From Sphingomonas sp. UV9 (GTDB lineage: Bacteria > Pseudomonadota > Alphaproteobacteria > Sphingomonadales > Sphingomonadaceae), in the NCBI RefSeq assembly GCF_004101245.1, contig NZ_SCIN01000001.1, positions 696,784-760,783 on the forward strand: a DNA stretch of 64,000 nt, read 5' to 3'. The translations under genes and the position numbers were made by a program. The notes beneath the pieces are model-generated. The model worked only from the letters and a program-made list of their open reading frames with translations, was not told where the DNA came from and did no database searches. Below, one piece after another: positions 46,415 through 57,326 of the stretch. Positions within the stretch are counted from its first letter, which is position 1. The number at the start of each line of letters is the position of its first letter.

Positions 46415-46431
46415 TGGCAGGCGGGGCTCGG

Positions 46432-47523
46432 TCAAGCGCGGACGCGTGAGGGCGGCCGTCGCCGTGGGGCCGCATCCGACTGGCGTCGTACCAGCGTGTA
46501 GTCGAGCACGACGTGCCGGTTGGCGTCCTTGCCGCCGCCGCGCCGATGCACGATCGCCGAGACGAGCAGGTCGACCGCGGCGCGCGACATGTCGGCGATC
46601 GGCTGATGGATGGTCGTCAGTTCGGGCCAGATCGTCGTCGCCAGTGCGCTGTCGTCGAACCCGCACACCGTCAGGTCGCCCGGCACGTCGAGCCCGCGCC
46701 GATGCGCGACCGCGACGCTCGCGGCCGCCATGTCGTCGTTGCTCGCGAAGATCGCCGAGGGTGGATCCTTCGCGTCGAGCAACTGCTCCGCCGCATCGAG
46801 GCCCGATCGATAGGTGAACAGGCCGCCGACGATCAGCGAGGGATCCTCGGCCAGCCCCGCATCCGCGATCGCCGCGAGATAGCCCTCGTGGCGCTGGCGG
46901 CTGGCGGTCTGGTTCGGGTTGCCGATGATGAAGCCGACGCGCGCATGGCCGAGCCCGATCAGATGCCGGGTCATCGCCCGCGCCGCCTCGAAATCGTCGA
47001 TCGTCACCGCCGCGGTATCGGCGGGGGGCGAGCCGGTCGCGACGACCACGGTCGGCACGCCGGCGGCGATCAGCACGTCCAGCACGCCCCGCGAGTCGCA
47101 TAGCGGCGGCGGCAGGATCACGCCGTCGACACCGCTGCGGATCATGTGTTCGGCCACCTCGATCTCGTGATCGCCGATGTCGCATTTCTCGACGACCAGC
47201 TGCACGTCGCTGCGGCTCGCCTGTTCGAGGCTGCCGACGAGGAACTCGCTGAGATAGGCCGAGCTGGGATTGCTGTAGAGCAGGCCGATCCGCATCTGCC
47301 CGCCGCCCGCCAGGCTGCGCGCGGCGCGGTTGGGCGCGTAATGCAGCGTCGCGATCGCGGCGTTGACCGTCTCGCGCGTCGCATCGCGGACCTTGGCCTC
47401 GCCGTTGATGACGCGCGAGACGGTCATCGGCGATACGCCGGCGAGCGTCGCCACATCGGATATCGTCGGTGCGCCGCTCCGGCGTCCGGTTGCGGTGCGC
47501 GGCTTGCGCGGTTCTGTCCCCAT
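46432..47523 (-). CDS. xylR: LacI-family repressor, XylR-like
   Basis: A 363-residue LacI-family regulator. HTH at about residues 19-40: PTISDVATLAGVSPMTVSRVING, hinge helix NRAARSLAGG. Ligand domain: MRIGLLYSNPSSAYLSEFLVG, GVDGVILPPPLCDSRG, GLGHARVGFIIGNPNQTASRQRHEGY, SAIFASNDDMAAASV and CGFDDSALATTIWPELTTIHQP. Adjacent to xylD and divergent from the GH3 gene. The Caulobacter XylR that represses xylose genes is of this family, and the three operator-like sites sit at its likely targets. Extended Arg-rich tails at both ends are unusual but unremarkable. Confidence 0.85.
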   Translation of the reverse strand: MGTEPRKPRTATGRRSGAPTISDVATLAGVSPMTVSRVINGEAKVRDATRETVNAAIATLHYAPNRAARSLAGGGQMRIGLLYSNPSSAYLSEFLVGSLEQASRSDVQLVVEKCDIGDHEIEVAEHMIRSGVDGVILPPPLCDSRGVLDVLIAAGVPTVVVATGSPPADTAAVTIDDFEAARAMTRHLIGLGHARVGFIIGNPNQTASRQRHEGYLAAIADAGLAEDPSLIVGGLFTYRSGLDAAEQLLDAKDPPSAIFASNDDMAAASVAVAHRRGLDVPGDLTVCGFDDSALATTIWPELTTIHQPIADMSRAAVDLLVSAIVHRRGGGKDANRHVVLDYTLVRRQSDAAPRRRPPSRVRA

Positions 47524-47633
47524 GCCGGATGTTTAGCAGGGGATTACGACAGAATCAGCCTGCAATCGTTGTCCCGTGATTTTGTCTGCCCGGGGTCTGC
47601 CCAAGATCGACATCTGCCGGACCCGGACTTGCG

Positions 47634-47647
47634 TGTTACCGCTCCCA
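47634..47647 (+). promoter_or_regulatory. putative XylR operator upstream of the GH3 gene
   Basis: TGTTACCGCTCCCA in the 197-bp divergent region between xylR and the glycosidase gene, with TATATAA 12 bp downstream as a possible -10. It could control both directions. Confidence 0.5.
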
Positions 47648-47720
47648 ACATTAGTCGTATATAACGTCCAAGCGTCCCGGCGTGGATACGGGACAGGACG
47701 GTCCAGGGGAGGATAAGCGG

Positions 47721-50237
47721 ATGAAGACGGATCTGGTACGCGGGCTTCTGCTCGCGAGCGCGCCGCTAGCAATTCCGGTTGCGGTGATCGCGCAGACCTC
47801 CCCCGTCGTCGCACCGAAAGCCAAGGCCGATTCAAATGCTCTGGCCGATTCAAAAGCTGGGCCCGGCTCGGCGGTCGGCGTCGCGCATCCCACGCTGTGG
47901 CCGAAGGCGCAGAGCCCGGGCCTGATCGATCCCCGGACCGAAAAGTTCGTTACCGACCTGATGGCGAAGATGACGCTTCGCGAGAAGGTCGGCCAGATGA
48001 TCCAGGGCGATATCGGCGCGATCACGCCCGAGGATCTGCGTAAATATCCGCTCGGCAGCGTGCTGGCCGGCGGCAGTTCCGCGCCGATCGGCGCCAAGGA
48101 CCGCGCGCCCGCCCCTGCCTGGATTGCGACGGCGCGCGCGTTCAACGCGGTCGCGATGACCGCCCGGCCCGGCCATGTCGCGATCCCGCTGATGTTCGGC
48201 GTCGATGCGGTCCACGGCAACAACAACGTCGTCGGCGCGACGCTATTCCCGCACAACAGCGCGCTCGGGGCCGCGCACGATCCCGATCTGATCCGCCGGA
48301 TCGGTGCCGCCACCGCGCAGGAGACCGCCGCCGCCGGGATCGACTGGGCGTTCGGCCCGACGCTGGCGGTGCCGCAGGACGATCGCTGGGGTCGTACGTA
48401 CGAGGGCTATTCGGAGGATCCTGCGATCGTGCGCAGCTATGCCGGCGCGATGATCGAGGGGCTTCAGGGGAAGATGGGGACGGGCACGATCCAGACCGGG
48501 CACGTCGCGGCGAGCGCCAAGCATTTCCTGGGCGACGGCGGGACCAAAGGTGGGCTCGACCAGGGCGATGCCGACGTCTCGGAGCAGACGCTGATCGACG
48601 TTCACGCGGCCGGATATCCAGCCGCGATCGATGCCGGCGCACTGACCGTCATGGCCTCGTTCAGCAGCTGGCAGGGCCAGAAGATGCACGGCAACAAGAG
48701 CCTGCTGACGGACGTGCTGAAGGGGCGGATGGGGTTCGACGGCTTCATCGTCGGCGACTGGAACGGCCATGGCCAGATCCCCGGCTGTACCAACACCGAT
48801 TGCCCGGCGACGTTCAACGCCGGGCTCGACATGGCGATGGCACCGGACAGCTGGAAGGGCCTGTTCGACACGACGCTCGCCGCCGCGGAGAAGGGCACAA
48901 TCCCGATGGCGCGGATCGACGACGCTGTCCGCCGCATCCTCCGCGTGAAGGTGAAGATGGGACTGTTCGACGCCGCGCGTCCCTATGAGAGCAAACCCGG
49001 CACGATCGGCGCGCCCGAGCACCGTGCCCTGGCCCGCGAGGCGGTCGCCAAGACGCTGGTGCTGCTGAAGAACCAGGGCGTCCTGCCGATCAAGGCGAGC
49101 GCCAACATCCTCGTCGCGGGCGACGCCGCGGACGATATCGGGCGCCAATCGGGCGGCTGGACGCTGAGCTGGCAGGGCGACGGCAACACCAATGCCGACT
49201 TCCCCAACGCGCAGTCGATCTATGCGGGCATCGCGGCAGTGATGAAGGCCGGCGGCGGCAGCGCCACGCTCAGCGCCGATGGCAGCTTTACCAAAAAGCC
49301 CGATGCGGCGATCGTCGTGTTCGGCGAACAGCCCTATGCCGAGATGCGCGGCGACTTGCGCACGCTCGAATTCCAGCCCGGCGAGAAGCAGGCGCTTGCG
49401 TTGCTGAAGACACTCAAGGCGGCGGGCATTCCGACCGTCTCGGTCTTCCTGTCGGGGCGGCCGATGTGGGTGAACCCCGAACTCAACGCCTCGGATGCGT
49501 TTGTCGGCGCATGGTTCCCCGGTACCGAGGGTGGCGGCATCGCCGACGTGCTGATCGGGACGCCCGACGGCACGCCGCGCAAGGATTTCGCCGGTCGCCT
49601 GTCGTATAGCTGGCCCAAGACCGCGGGGCAGTTCGTGCTGAACAAGGGCCAGCCTGGCTACGATCCGCTGTTCGCGCTCGGCTATGGCCTCAGCTACGCG
49701 AAGGGCGGCAGCGTCGGTACGCTCGGCGAAGTCTCCGGCGTCGACGCGAGCCTCGCCAATACCAGCCTGTTCTACAGCCGCGGCAAGGTGCCGGCGCCGT
49801 TTGCGTTGAAGGCGGATGCCGGAATCGTGCAAGCGCCGGTCGACGGCCCGCAGACGCAGGAAGGCGCACTATCTCTGACTTGGCCGAAGCAGGCCACCGC
49901 GACTGTCAGGATCGCCGGGCCGACGCTCGACCTGTCGCGGGAGACCAACGCCGATCTGGTGTTGCAGCTCACCTACCGCGTGACGCAGCCTGCGACGGGC
50001 CCGGTAACGCTTGCGATGGGCAGCGGCGGTACCGGCGTTACCGTCACATCCTTGTTCAAAACCGCGGGTACGGACTGGAAGACGGTCCGCGTCACGCTTA
50101 AATGCTTTCGTAGCCACGGCGCCGACATGACGAAGGTCGCCGCGCCGTTCGCGATGACGGCGACCGGACCGTTGGGCTTCGCGCTCGCGGACCTGAGAAT
50201 TGCGACCGACCCTGCGGGTGCGGTCTGCCCTGATTGA
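47721..50237 (+). CDS. GH3 beta-glycosidase with C-terminal ExoP-like domain
   Basis: An 838-residue exported glycosidase. ATG 47721 follows AGGGGAGGATAAGC and opens a signal peptide ([17 protein letters not shown]). Low-complexity [12 protein letters not shown] follows. GH3 N-terminal domain: [62 protein letters not shown] and nucleophile Asp in [17 protein letters not shown]3 C-terminal domain around 470-680 ([24 protein letters not shown]), then a beta-rich ExoP-type galactose-binding-like domain to the end. Related enzymes cleave beta-glucans or xylo-oligosaccharides; the xyl context favours release of xylose. Followed by the dehydrogenase gene after 14 bp. Confidence 0.9.
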   Translation: MKTDLVRGLLLASAPLAIPVAVIAQTSPVVAPKAKADSNALADSKAGPGSAVGVAHPTLWPKAQSPGLIDPRTEKFVTDLMAKMTLREKVGQMIQGDIGAITPEDLRKYPLGSVLAGGSSAPIGAKDRAPAPAWIATARAFNAVAMTARPGHVAIPLMFGVDAVHGNNNVVGATLFPHNSALGAAHDPDLIRRIGAATAQETAAAGIDWAFGPTLAVPQDDRWGRTYEGYSEDPAIVRSYAGAMIEGLQGKMGTGTIQTGHVAASAKHFLGDGGTKGGLDQGDADVSEQTLIDVHAAGYPAAIDAGALTVMASFSSWQGQKMHGNKSLLTDVLKGRMGFDGFIVGDWNGHGQIPGCTNTDCPATFNAGLDMAMAPDSWKGLFDTTLAAAEKGTIPMARIDDAVRRILRVKVKMGLFDAARPYESKPGTIGAPEHRALAREAVAKTLVLLKNQGVLPIKASANILVAGDAADDIGRQSGGWTLSWQGDGNTNADFPNAQSIYAGIAAVMKAGGGSATLSADGSFTKKPDAAIVVFGEQPYAEMRGDLRTLEFQPGEKQALALLKTLKAAGIPTVSVFLSGRPMWVNPELNASDAFVGAWFPGTEGGGIADVLIGTPDGTPRKDFAGRLSYSWPKTAGQFVLNKGQPGYDPLFALGYGLSYAKGGSVGTLGEVSGVDASLANTSLFYSRGKVPAPFALKADAGIVQAPVDGPQTQEGALSLTWPKQATATVRIAGPTLDLSRETNADLVLQLTYRVTQPATGPVTLAMGSGGTGVTVTSLFKTAGTDWKTVRVTLKCFRSHGADMTKVAAPFAMTATGPLGFALADLRIATDPAGAVCPD

Positions 50238-50251
50238 TTTGGAGAACTGAC

Positions 50252-51805
50252 ATGGACGGCACCTTCCCGATCGGCGCGCGCGCCGTTGACAGCGACATCA
50301 CGTTCCTGGCGATCGACCCGTCGACCGACGCGAAGATCGAGCCCGCCTTCGCGGTGTCGAGCGAGGCAGACGTCGCCGACGCCTGCAAGCTGGCTGAAGC
50401 CGCGTTCGACACCTTCCGCGAGATCGATCCGGAAGCCCGCGCGGTCTTCCTCGAGACGATCGCCGACGAGATCGAGGCGATCCACGAGCCGCTCGTCGCG
50501 CGCGCGATCCAGGAGAGCGGCCTGCCCCGCCCTCGCCTGGAGGGTGAGCGCGGTCGTACCACCGGCCAGCTTCGGTTGTTCGCCAAGCATCTGCGCGCCG
50601 GCACCTGGGCGTCGGTGGTGATCGACCAGGCGCAGCCCGAGCGCAAGCCGATGCCGCGCTCCGACCTGCGCCAGCGCCGGATCGCGGTCGGCCCGGTCGC
50701 GGTGTTCGGTGCGTCGAACTTCCCGCTCGCCTTCTCGGTCGCGGGCGGCGACACCGCCTCCGCGCTTGCCGCCGGTTGCCCGGTCGTGGTGAAGGGGCAT
50801 CCCGCGCATCCCGGCACGTCGGTGATGGTCGGCAAGGCGGTCCAGGCCGCGGTCGCCAAATGCGGTCTTCCCGAGGGCGTCTTCTCGCTCGTCCAGGGTC
50901 CCGCCAACGAACTCGGCGCGGCGCTCGTCACCGATCCGCGGATCAAGGCGGTCGGCTTCACCGGGTCGCGTGGCGGTGGGCTCGCGCTTGTCGCGCTCGC
51001 CGCGGCACGTGCCGAGCCGATCCCCGTCTATGCCGAAATGAGCAGCATCAACCCGGTGATCCTGTTCCCGGCGGCCCTGGCGGCGCGCGGCGAAGCGCTC
51101 GGCAAGGCGTATGTCGGGTCGCTGACGATGGGCTCGGGGCAGTTCTGCACCAACCCCGGCATCGTCGTCGCGGTAGACGGTCCCGACCTCGACACCTTTG
51201 TCGACGCCGCTGCCGCCGCGCTCGGTGAAGCCGCGCCGCAGGTCATGCTCACCCCCGGCATCCACGCCAGCTACGACAAGGGCGTCGCGGCGCTGGCCGG
51301 CAACAGGGCGGTCGAAACGCTCGCCCGCGGCACGGAGGCCGAGGGTGCAAACCGCGGTCGTGCGGCGCTGTTCTCGACCACGGGCAAGGCGTTCGTCGCT
51401 GACCCTGCGCTGTCGGACGAAGTGTTCGGCGCAGCCTCGATCATCGTCCGCTGTGGCGACCTCGCCGAAGTCCATAGCGTCCTCGAGAAGATCGAGGGCC
51501 AGCTGACCATCACGCTGCAGATCGACGAGGGCGATTACGCCGACGCCGCCGTGCTGCTGCCCGTGCTGGAGCGCAAGGCCGGCCGCATTCTCGCCAATGG
51601 CTGGCCGACCGGCGTCGAAGTCGCCCCGGCGATGGTCCATGGCGGTCCGTTCCCGGCGACGTCGGATCCGCGCACGACCTCGGTCGGCACCGCGGCGATC
51701 GAGCGCTTCCTGCGTCCGGTCTGCTACCAGGACCTGCCCGATGCGCTGCTCCCCAAGGCGGTCAAGCACGGCAACCCACTGGGCCTGCCGCGTACCGAAG
51801 GCTGA
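50252..51805 (+). CDS. xylA: alpha-ketoglutarate semialdehyde dehydrogenase
   Basis: A 517-residue aldehyde dehydrogenase. ATG 50252 has GGAGAA upstream. [41 protein letters not shown] is the NADP-site and oxyanion Asn region, [13 protein letters not shown] carries the general-base Glu and [14 protein letters not shown] the catalytic Cys. The GHPAHP and GRAALF features mark the ketoglutarate semialdehyde (type III) group. It makes alpha-ketoglutarate, the last step of the Weimberg pathway. The name xylA follows Caulobacter usage and does not mean xylose isomerase. It shares the GH3 promoter. Confidence 0.9.
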   Translation: MDGTFPIGARAVDSDITFLAIDPSTDAKIEPAFAVSSEADVADACKLAEAAFDTFREIDPEARAVFLETIADEIEAIHEPLVARAIQESGLPRPRLEGERGRTTGQLRLFAKHLRAGTWASVVIDQAQPERKPMPRSDLRQRRIAVGPVAVFGASNFPLAFSVAGGDTASALAAGCPVVVKGHPAHPGTSVMVGKAVQAAVAKCGLPEGVFSLVQGPANELGAALVTDPRIKAVGFTGSRGGGLALVALAAARAEPIPVYAEMSSINPVILFPAALAARGEALGKAYVGSLTMGSGQFCTNPGIVVAVDGPDLDTFVDAAAAALGEAAPQVMLTPGIHASYDKGVAALAGNRAVETLARGTEAEGANRGRAALFSTTGKAFVADPALSDEVFGAASIIVRCGDLAEVHSVLEKIEGQLTITLQIDEGDYADAAVLLPVLERKAGRILANGWPTGVEVAPAMVHGGPFPATSDPRTTSVGTAAIERFLRPVCYQDLPDALLPKAVKHGNPLGLPRTEG

Positions 51806-51895
51806 CTCCAGTAAACGACAAGGTGGCGGGAGCCGGTCGGTGGAAATCGCCGGACGCCCCCCGCCCCCGTGTTCTCCCATCTCAGCCCATCGGCC

Positions 51896-51920
51896 ACCAC
51901 CCCGGCGAAGGCGGGGGTGG
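51896..51920. repeat. short form of palindromic family A
   Basis: CCACCACCCCGGCGAAGGCGGGGGTGG between the dehydrogenase and the histidine kinase genes; CACCCCG pairs with CGGGGGTG over GCGAAGG. It has only the outer arm of the full element. The rest of the 210-bp gap holds nothing I can name. Confidence 0.6.
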
Positions 51921-52015
51921 TTTGGGAGTTTTGGCGGCATGTAACCTGCAACCCCCAATCCCCCTAACCACGCGTATTCATTGACACGCGGGCCCCACAA
52001 ACCCACTAGTCCGGG

Positions 52016-55000
52016 ATGACAAATCCAGGCTCGTCGCTCCTCTCGTCGCGCACCGTCTCCCTGCCCTCCGACCTCGGCAGCTACATCGACGAACTCGCCG
52101 CCGCCGGCCACGGCGATGCCACCGCGATCGTCCGTACCGCACTTGAACAGATGCGCGCGCATGACGCTCTGCAGAAGCCAACCGAAATCCTGATCGGCGG
52201 CGGCGAATGCGGCACGCTCGTCCGCCAGCGCGACTGGGCTGCGACGTCGCTCGGCCCGATCGACTCGTGGCCCGCCGAACTGCGCGTCACGCTCGCCAAT
52301 ATCCTCAACTCCCCGGTCGCCAAGGTCGTGATGTGGGGGCCCGAGCACATCATGCTCTACAACGACAGCTATCGCGCGGTGGCCGGCGATCGCCACCCCG
52401 CCGCGCTCGGCAGCCCGGTCGGCACGGCGTTTCCCGAAGTCTGGGACTGGAACCGCACCGTCCTCGACGCCGCCTCGCGCGGCGAGACCGTCGCCTATCG
52501 CGACCAGCCGATCCTGTTCCAGCGCAACGACGGTCCCGAACTGCTGACGCTCGACCTGTTCTACACCCCCGTCTACTGCGCCGGCGGTACGGTCAGCGGC
52601 GTCCTGTGCACGATGGTCGACAATAGCGGCCGGGTCGAAGCCGAGCACCGCCTCGCCGCCAGCGAAGCCGAACTGCGCCGCGTCACCGACGCCGTGCCGA
52701 TGCTGATCGCGTATATCGACCGCGACCATGTCTATCGCCTCGCCAACGCGCAGTACGAGGAGTGGCTCGGCGTCGCGCCCGAGGCGATGATTGGCAAGCC
52801 CGTCCGCGACGTGCTGGGCGACACGGTCTATCAGGATCGCTGCCCCTCGTTCGATCGCGCGCTGGCGGGCGAGAGCTTCATCGCGCAGACCGTCTTCCCG
52901 CACCGCGACGGCCGCCCCCGCCGCGCCGAATTCCGCTATGTGCCGCACACCGCCGCGGATGGTTCGATTCCCGGCATCTATGTGCTCGGCATCGACGTCG
53001 AGGACCGCGCCGAACGCGAGGCCGAACTCGGCATCAGCAACAGCCGTTTCCGCACCGCGATGGACGCGGTCCACGGCGTGCTCTGGACCAACAGCCCCGA
53101 CGGCCGGATGATCGGCGAGCAACCCGGCTGGGCGACGCTCACCGGCCAGTCGATCGACGAATACCGGAATTTCGGCTGGGCCGACGCGATCCACCCCGAT
53201 GACGTCGCCTCGACGATCAAGGCCTGGACCGCCGCCGTCCTCAGCAAGTCGATGTTCGTGTTCGAACACCGCGTCCGCCGGCATTGCGGCACGTGGCGCG
53301 CGTTTGCGGTGCGCGGCCTGCCGATCCTCGACGAGGCCGGCGAGGTCATAGAATGGGTCGGCGTCCACACTGACATCACCCACCAGCGCGCCGCGGAAGC
53401 CGCGCTGCGCAAACAGGCCGAGGCGCTCGCCCGCCAGGTCCGCCACCGCGAACGCGCCGAGGACCAGCTCCGCCAGCTCAACGAAACGCTCGAAGCCCGC
53501 GTCATCCGCGAGATCGACGAGCGTCGCCAGGCCGAGGCCAAGCTCGCCCAGTCGCAGAAGATGGAAACGGTCGGCAAGCTGACCGGCGGCGTCGCGCATG
53601 ATTTCAACAACCTGCTCCAGGTCGTTTCGGGCAATCTCCAGCTGCTCGGCAAGAACCTCGAGGGCAACGCGCGCGCGGAGCGCTGGGTCGCCAACGCGAT
53701 GGCCGGCGTCACGCGCGGATCGAAGCTCGCGGCCCAACTGCTCGCGTTCGGGCGTCGCCAGGCGCTCGAACCGAAGGTCGTCAACGTCACGCGGTTCGTG
53801 CGCGGGATGGACGACATGCTGCGGCGCGCGATCGGCGAAGGCGTCGAGATCGAGACCGTGGTCGGCGGTGGCCTGTGGAACACCTTCATCGACCCCGCGC
53901 AGATCGAGAACGCATTGCTCAACCTCGCGATCAACGCGCGCGATGCGATGGAGGGCCAGGGCAAGCTGACGATCGAACTCGGCAACGCGCATCTCGACGA
54001 CAGTTATGCGCAGGGCCATGACGAGGTCGAGGCCGGGCAATATGTCATGCTCGCGGTGTCCGACACCGGCACCGGCATGAGCCCGGAGATTATCGAAAAG
54101 GTCTTCGAACCGTTCTTCTCGACCAAGAGCGAGGGCAAGGGTTCGGGGCTCGGCCTGTCGATGGTCTATGGCTTCGTCAAACAATCCGGCGGTCATGTGA
54201 AGATCTATTCCGAGGTCGGCGAAGGCACCACGATCAAGCTCTATCTGCCGCGCGCGATGGAGAGCGAGGACTTCGAGGTCGTCGCCGATGCCAGCCCGAT
54301 TGCTGGCGGCACCGAGACCGTGCTGGTCGTCGAGGACGATGACGAGGTTCGTAGCACCGTCGTCGAACTGCTCACCGATCTCGGCTACAGCGTGCTAAAG
54401 GCGGTCGACGCTGCGAGCGCGCTGAACGTCATCGAGAGCGGCGTACCGATCGACATGCTGTTCACGGACGTGGTGATGCCCGGCACGCTGAAAAGCCCCG
54501 AACTCGCGCGGAAAGCCAAAGAACGGCTGCCCGATATCGCGGTGCTATTCACCTCGGGCTATACCGAGAACTCGATCGTCCATGGCGGCAAGCTCGATGC
54601 GGGGCTCGAATTGCTGTCCAAGCCCTACACGCGCGAGGCCTTGGCGCGGAAATTCCGTCAGGTGCTCGCCAACCGCCAGCGTGCGGGCAGCCCCGCCGCG
54701 AAGGCCGCGCGCGATGCCCGGATCGATGCCGATCGTCGCCTCGACGCCCCTGCCCGCCGCACCGTGCTGCTGGTCGAGGACGACGCGATGATCCGCGCCA
54801 ACACCGCCGAGATGCTGCAGGGCAGCGGCTTCGTGGTGGTCGACGCGGCGAGCGCGGAGGACGCGATGACCGCGCTGCAGACCGTGCCGATCGACGCGCT
54901 GGTGACCGACGTGAACCTGCCGGGCATATCCGGCCCCGACTTCGCGCGGACGGCGCGGGCGTTGCGGCCGGGCGTCGGCATCGTCTTCGCGACCGGGGAT

Positions 55001-55156
55001 ACGGCGTCGGTCGCGGACCAAACCGATGCGATCATGCTGGAGAAGCCGTACGGGCTGGAAGCGCTGGCGGCCGCGGTGCTGGCATCGCTAGGTGAAACGA
55101 CATTGGCGGATCCGCTTGCGGCTGACGTCGCAGACCGGGTGACCGAAGCGGACTGA
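52016..55156 (+). CDS. hybrid histidine kinase, PAS-rich, two receivers, ParD-like N-terminus
   Basis: A 1046-residue soluble kinase. Residues about 8-50, [20 protein letters not shown]...[18 protein letters not shown], read like a ParD/CopG ribbon-helix-helix. Then three PAS/PAC units (about 65-205, 215-340, 345-465), a coiled linker, H-box [21 protein letters not shown] (His near residue 527), N-box [13 protein letters not shown]-boxes SDTGTGM and [12 protein letters not shown], and two C-terminal receivers (about 765-880, 918-1035) with Asp in LFTDVVMP and LVTDVNLPG. The kinase core is the blue-light/NtrB-like HisKA group common in sphingomonads. No ribosome site is obvious at ATG 52016. 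No partner regulator adjoins. Confidence 0.88.
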   Translation: MTNPGSSLLSSRTVSLPSDLGSYIDELAAAGHGDATAIVRTALEQMRAHDALQKPTEILIGGGECGTLVRQRDWAATSLGPIDSWPAELRVTLANILNSPVAKVVMWGPEHIMLYNDSYRAVAGDRHPAALGSPVGTAFPEVWDWNRTVLDAASRGETVAYRDQPILFQRNDGPELLTLDLFYTPVYCAGGTVSGVLCTMVDNSGRVEAEHRLAASEAELRRVTDAVPMLIAYIDRDHVYRLANAQYEEWLGVAPEAMIGKPVRDVLGDTVYQDRCPSFDRALAGESFIAQTVFPHRDGRPRRAEFRYVPHTAADGSIPGIYVLGIDVEDRAEREAELGISNSRFRTAMDAVHGVLWTNSPDGRMIGEQPGWATLTGQSIDEYRNFGWADAIHPDDVASTIKAWTAAVLSKSMFVFEHRVRRHCGTWRAFAVRGLPILDEAGEVIEWVGVHTDITHQRAAEAALRKQAEALARQVRHRERAEDQLRQLNETLEARVIREIDERRQAEAKLAQSQKMETVGKLTGGVAHDFNNLLQVVSGNLQLLGKNLEGNARAERWVANAMAGVTRGSKLAAQLLAFGRRQALEPKVVNVTRFVRGMDDMLRRAIGEGVEIETVVGGGLWNTFIDPAQIENALLNLAINARDAMEGQGKLTIELGNAHLDDSYAQGHDEVEAGQYVMLAVSDTGTGMSPEIIEKVFEPFFSTKSEGKGSGLGLSMVYGFVKQSGGHVKIYSEVGEGTTIKLYLPRAMESEDFEVVADASPIAGGTETVLVVEDDDEVRSTVVELLTDLGYSVLKAVDAASALNVIESGVPIDMLFTDVVMPGTLKSPELARKAKERLPDIAVLFTSGYTENSIVHGGKLDAGLELLSKPYTREALARKFRQVLANRQRAGSPAAKAARDARIDADRRLDAPARRTVLLVEDDAMIRANTAEMLQGSGFVVVDAASAEDAMTALQTVPIDALVTDVNLPGISGPDFARTARALRPGVGIVFATGDTASVADQTDAIMLEKPYGLEALAAAVLASLGETTLADPLAADVADRVTEAD

Positions 55157-55181
55157 CTGAGCCGAGCGTAATACCCTCACT

Positions 55182-55264
55182 GTTCCCCCCGCGAAGGCGG
55201 GGGCCCAGGACTACTCGGCGGACCGCTCGTGGTTCCTGGACCCCCGCGCTCGCGGGAGAACAAT
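55182..55264. repeat. intergenic palindromic repeat, family B
   Basis: CCCCCCGCGAAGGCGGGGGCCCAGGA pairs with TCCTGGACCCCCGCGCTCGCGGGA, 20 bp between arms. It occupies the start of the 250-bp gap before isocitrate lyase and may terminate the kinase message. Confidence 0.8.
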
Positions 55265-55406
55265 ATTGGTCGTGTAACATTCTTCACAAGACGACATCGG
55301 ACATGCCGCCGCCGCCGACACCAAGACCCTATCCCCAAGCGCTTTCCCGGCTAAAGTTCTGTCAATAATCCTACACGGCGATCAACGCAGCAGCGAAGGA
55401 TCGCCC

Positions 55407-57002
55407 GTGACCTACCAGACCCATATCGCCCAGTTGACCAACCTCATCGCCGACCGGAACGGCACCTGGGATGCGATCTCGCCCGAATCGGTCGCGCGGA
55501 TGCGGCTGCAGAACCGCTTCACCACCGGGCTCGACATCGCCCGCTACACCGCGGCGATCATGCGCAAGGACATGGCCGCCTACGATGCGGACCCGGCGCA
55601 CTACACCCAGTCGCTCGGCTGCTGGCACGGGTTCATCGCGCAGCAGAAGATGATCAGCATCAAGAAGCATTTCGGCACGACCGACCGCCGGTATCTGTAC
55701 CTGTCCGGCTGGATGGTCGCGGCGATGCGCAGCGAGTTCGGCCCCCTGCCCGACCAGTCGATGCACGAGAAGACCAGCGTCCCCGCGCTGATCGAGGAAC
55801 TCTACACCTTCCTCCGCCAGGCCGATGCCCGCGAACTCGGCATGATGTTCCGCGAGGTCGATGCCGCCCGCGCCGCCGGGAACGCGATCGAGGAACAGCG
55901 CCTGCTCAACGCCATCGAGAACCACCAGACCCACGTGGTGCCGATCATAGCCGACATCGATGCAGGCTTCGGCAACGCGGAGGCCACCTATCTGCTCGCG
56001 CGCAAGATGATCGAGGCGGGCGCGTGCGCGCTCCAGATCGAGAACCAGGTCAGCGACGAGAAGCAGTGCGGCCATCAGGACGGCAAGGTCACCGTGCCGC
56101 ACGAGGACTTCCTCGCGAAGGTCCGCGCCTGCCGTTACGCGTTTCTCGAACTCGGCGTCGAGGACGGCATCATCGTCACGCGCACCGACTCGCTCGGCGC
56201 GGGCCTCACCAAGCAGATCGCGGTCAGCAAGGACGCCGGCGATCTCGGCGACCAGTATAACTCGTATCTCGATTGCGAGGAGATCGACCCCGCCACCGCG
56301 CAGAACGGCGACGTCATCCTGAACCGCGACGGCAAGCTGCTCCGTCCGAAGCGCCTGCCCTCCAACCTGTTCCAGTTCCGCGCCGGCACCGGCGAGGACC
56401 GCTGCGTGATGGACTGCATCGCGTCGCTCCAGAATGGCGCCGACCTGCTCTGGATCGAGACCGAGAAGCCACACATCGAACAGATCGCCGGCATGGTCGA
56501 CCGCATCCGCGCGGTGATCCCGAACGCCAAGCTCGTCTACAACAACTCGCCCAGCTTCAACTGGACGCTGAACTTCCGCCAGCAGGTGTTCGACGCCTGG
56601 GTCGACGAGGGCAAGGACATCTCCGCCTATGATCGCGCGCGGCTGATGAGCGTCGATTACGACGGCACTACGCTCGCGGACGAAGCCGACGAACGCATCC
56701 GCACCTTCCAGGCGGATTCGGCCAAGCGCGCGGGGATTTTCCATCACCTGATCACGCTGCCGACCTATCATACCGCCGCGCTCAGCACCGACAATCTCGC
56801 CAAGGAGTATTTCGGCGACGCGGGGATGCTGGGCTATGTGAAGGGCGTCCAGCGCAAGGAAATCCGCGAGGGCATCGCCTGCGTGAAGCACCAGAACATG
56901 TCCGGCTCGGATCTCGGCGACGACCACAAGGAGTATTTCGCGGGCGAGGCGGCGCTGAAGGCCGGCGGCGCGCATAATACCATGAACCAGTTCGCGGCGT
57001 GA
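55407..57002 (+). CDS. aceA: isocitrate lyase
   Basis: A 531-residue isocitrate lyase of the long class. GTG 55407 has AAGGATCG six bases upstream. SLGCWHGFIAQQKMI, PIIADIDAGFGNAEATYLLARKMIEAG (metal-binding Asp), QIENQVSDEKQCGHQDGK with catalytic Cys, the segment GIIVTRTDSLG, and WIETEKPHIEQI and YNNSPSFNW near the C-terminus are diagnostic. The Cys loop reads KQCGH where the common class has KKCGH. Splits isocitrate to glyoxylate and succinate in the glyoxylate shunt. It stands alone; no malate synthase is in the window. Confidence 0.93.
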   Translation: MTYQTHIAQLTNLIADRNGTWDAISPESVARMRLQNRFTTGLDIARYTAAIMRKDMAAYDADPAHYTQSLGCWHGFIAQQKMISIKKHFGTTDRRYLYLSGWMVAAMRSEFGPLPDQSMHEKTSVPALIEELYTFLRQADARELGMMFREVDAARAAGNAIEEQRLLNAIENHQTHVVPIIADIDAGFGNAEATYLLARKMIEAGACALQIENQVSDEKQCGHQDGKVTVPHEDFLAKVRACRYAFLELGVEDGIIVTRTDSLGAGLTKQIAVSKDAGDLGDQYNSYLDCEEIDPATAQNGDVILNRDGKLLRPKRLPSNLFQFRAGTGEDRCVMDCIASLQNGADLLWIETEKPHIEQIAGMVDRIRAVIPNAKLVYNNSPSFNWTLNFRQQVFDAWVDEGKDISAYDRARLMSVDYDGTTLADEADERIRTFQADSAKRAGIFHHLITLPTYHTAALSTDNLAKEYFGDAGMLGYVKGVQRKEIREGIACVKHQNMSGSDLGDDHKEYFAGEAALKAGGAHNTMNQFAA

Positions 57003-57078
57003 CGCCCAAGCCGGAGCGAAAGCTCCGGCGCGGCTCCGCGTCACGCCCGGCCGGCGGGGCCAAAAGCCCCGTCCGACT

Positions 57079-57120
57079 TAGCCTGTCCTGAGCGCCTGCC
57101 TTCGCAGGCAGTCGAAGGGC
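57079..57120. repeat. intergenic repeat, family E
   Basis: TAGCCTGTCCTGAGCGCCTGCCTTCGCAGGCAGTCGAAGGG contains the hairpin GCCTGC-CTTC-GCAGGC. Motifs ending in GTCGAAGGG are familiar as interspersed repeats in sphingomonads. Lies in the 324-bp gap between aceA and fhs, which holds no gene; the second half is a family C repeat. Confidence 0.6.
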
Positions 57121-57161
57121 GGCTTAGCCGCGGCGCGCCTAGTCATACTAACCTCAGCCCA

Positions 57162-57257
57162 GTCACCCCGGACTTGTTCCGGGGCCCACCGTTCCGCGCA
57201 CTCACACGCCGTAGAGTTTGCGGAACGGTGGATGCCGGAACGAGCCCGGCATGACGG
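57162..57257. repeat. intergenic palindromic repeat, family C (second copy)
   Basis: Same ends and length as 14202-14297: GTCACCCCGGACTTGTTCCGGGG at the left, GGAACGAGCCCGGCATGACGG at the right, with inner arms CCACCGTTCCGC and GCGGAACGGTGG. Located 70 bp before the formate-THF ligase start. Confidence 0.85.
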
Positions 57258-57326
57258 GGTGGGTGGTGGCCCGGTTTTTCAACCCAACTCTGGCAACCCG
57301 CCGCCTCCCCCGCTACGCACACCGGC

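Noticed and set aside
49973..54196. A 1407-codon open frame on the minus strand
   Set aside because: It lies opposite the GH3, dehydrogenase and histidine kinase genes and is rich in Arg, Asp, Gly and His as expected from a high-GC shadow; no domain or start signal.
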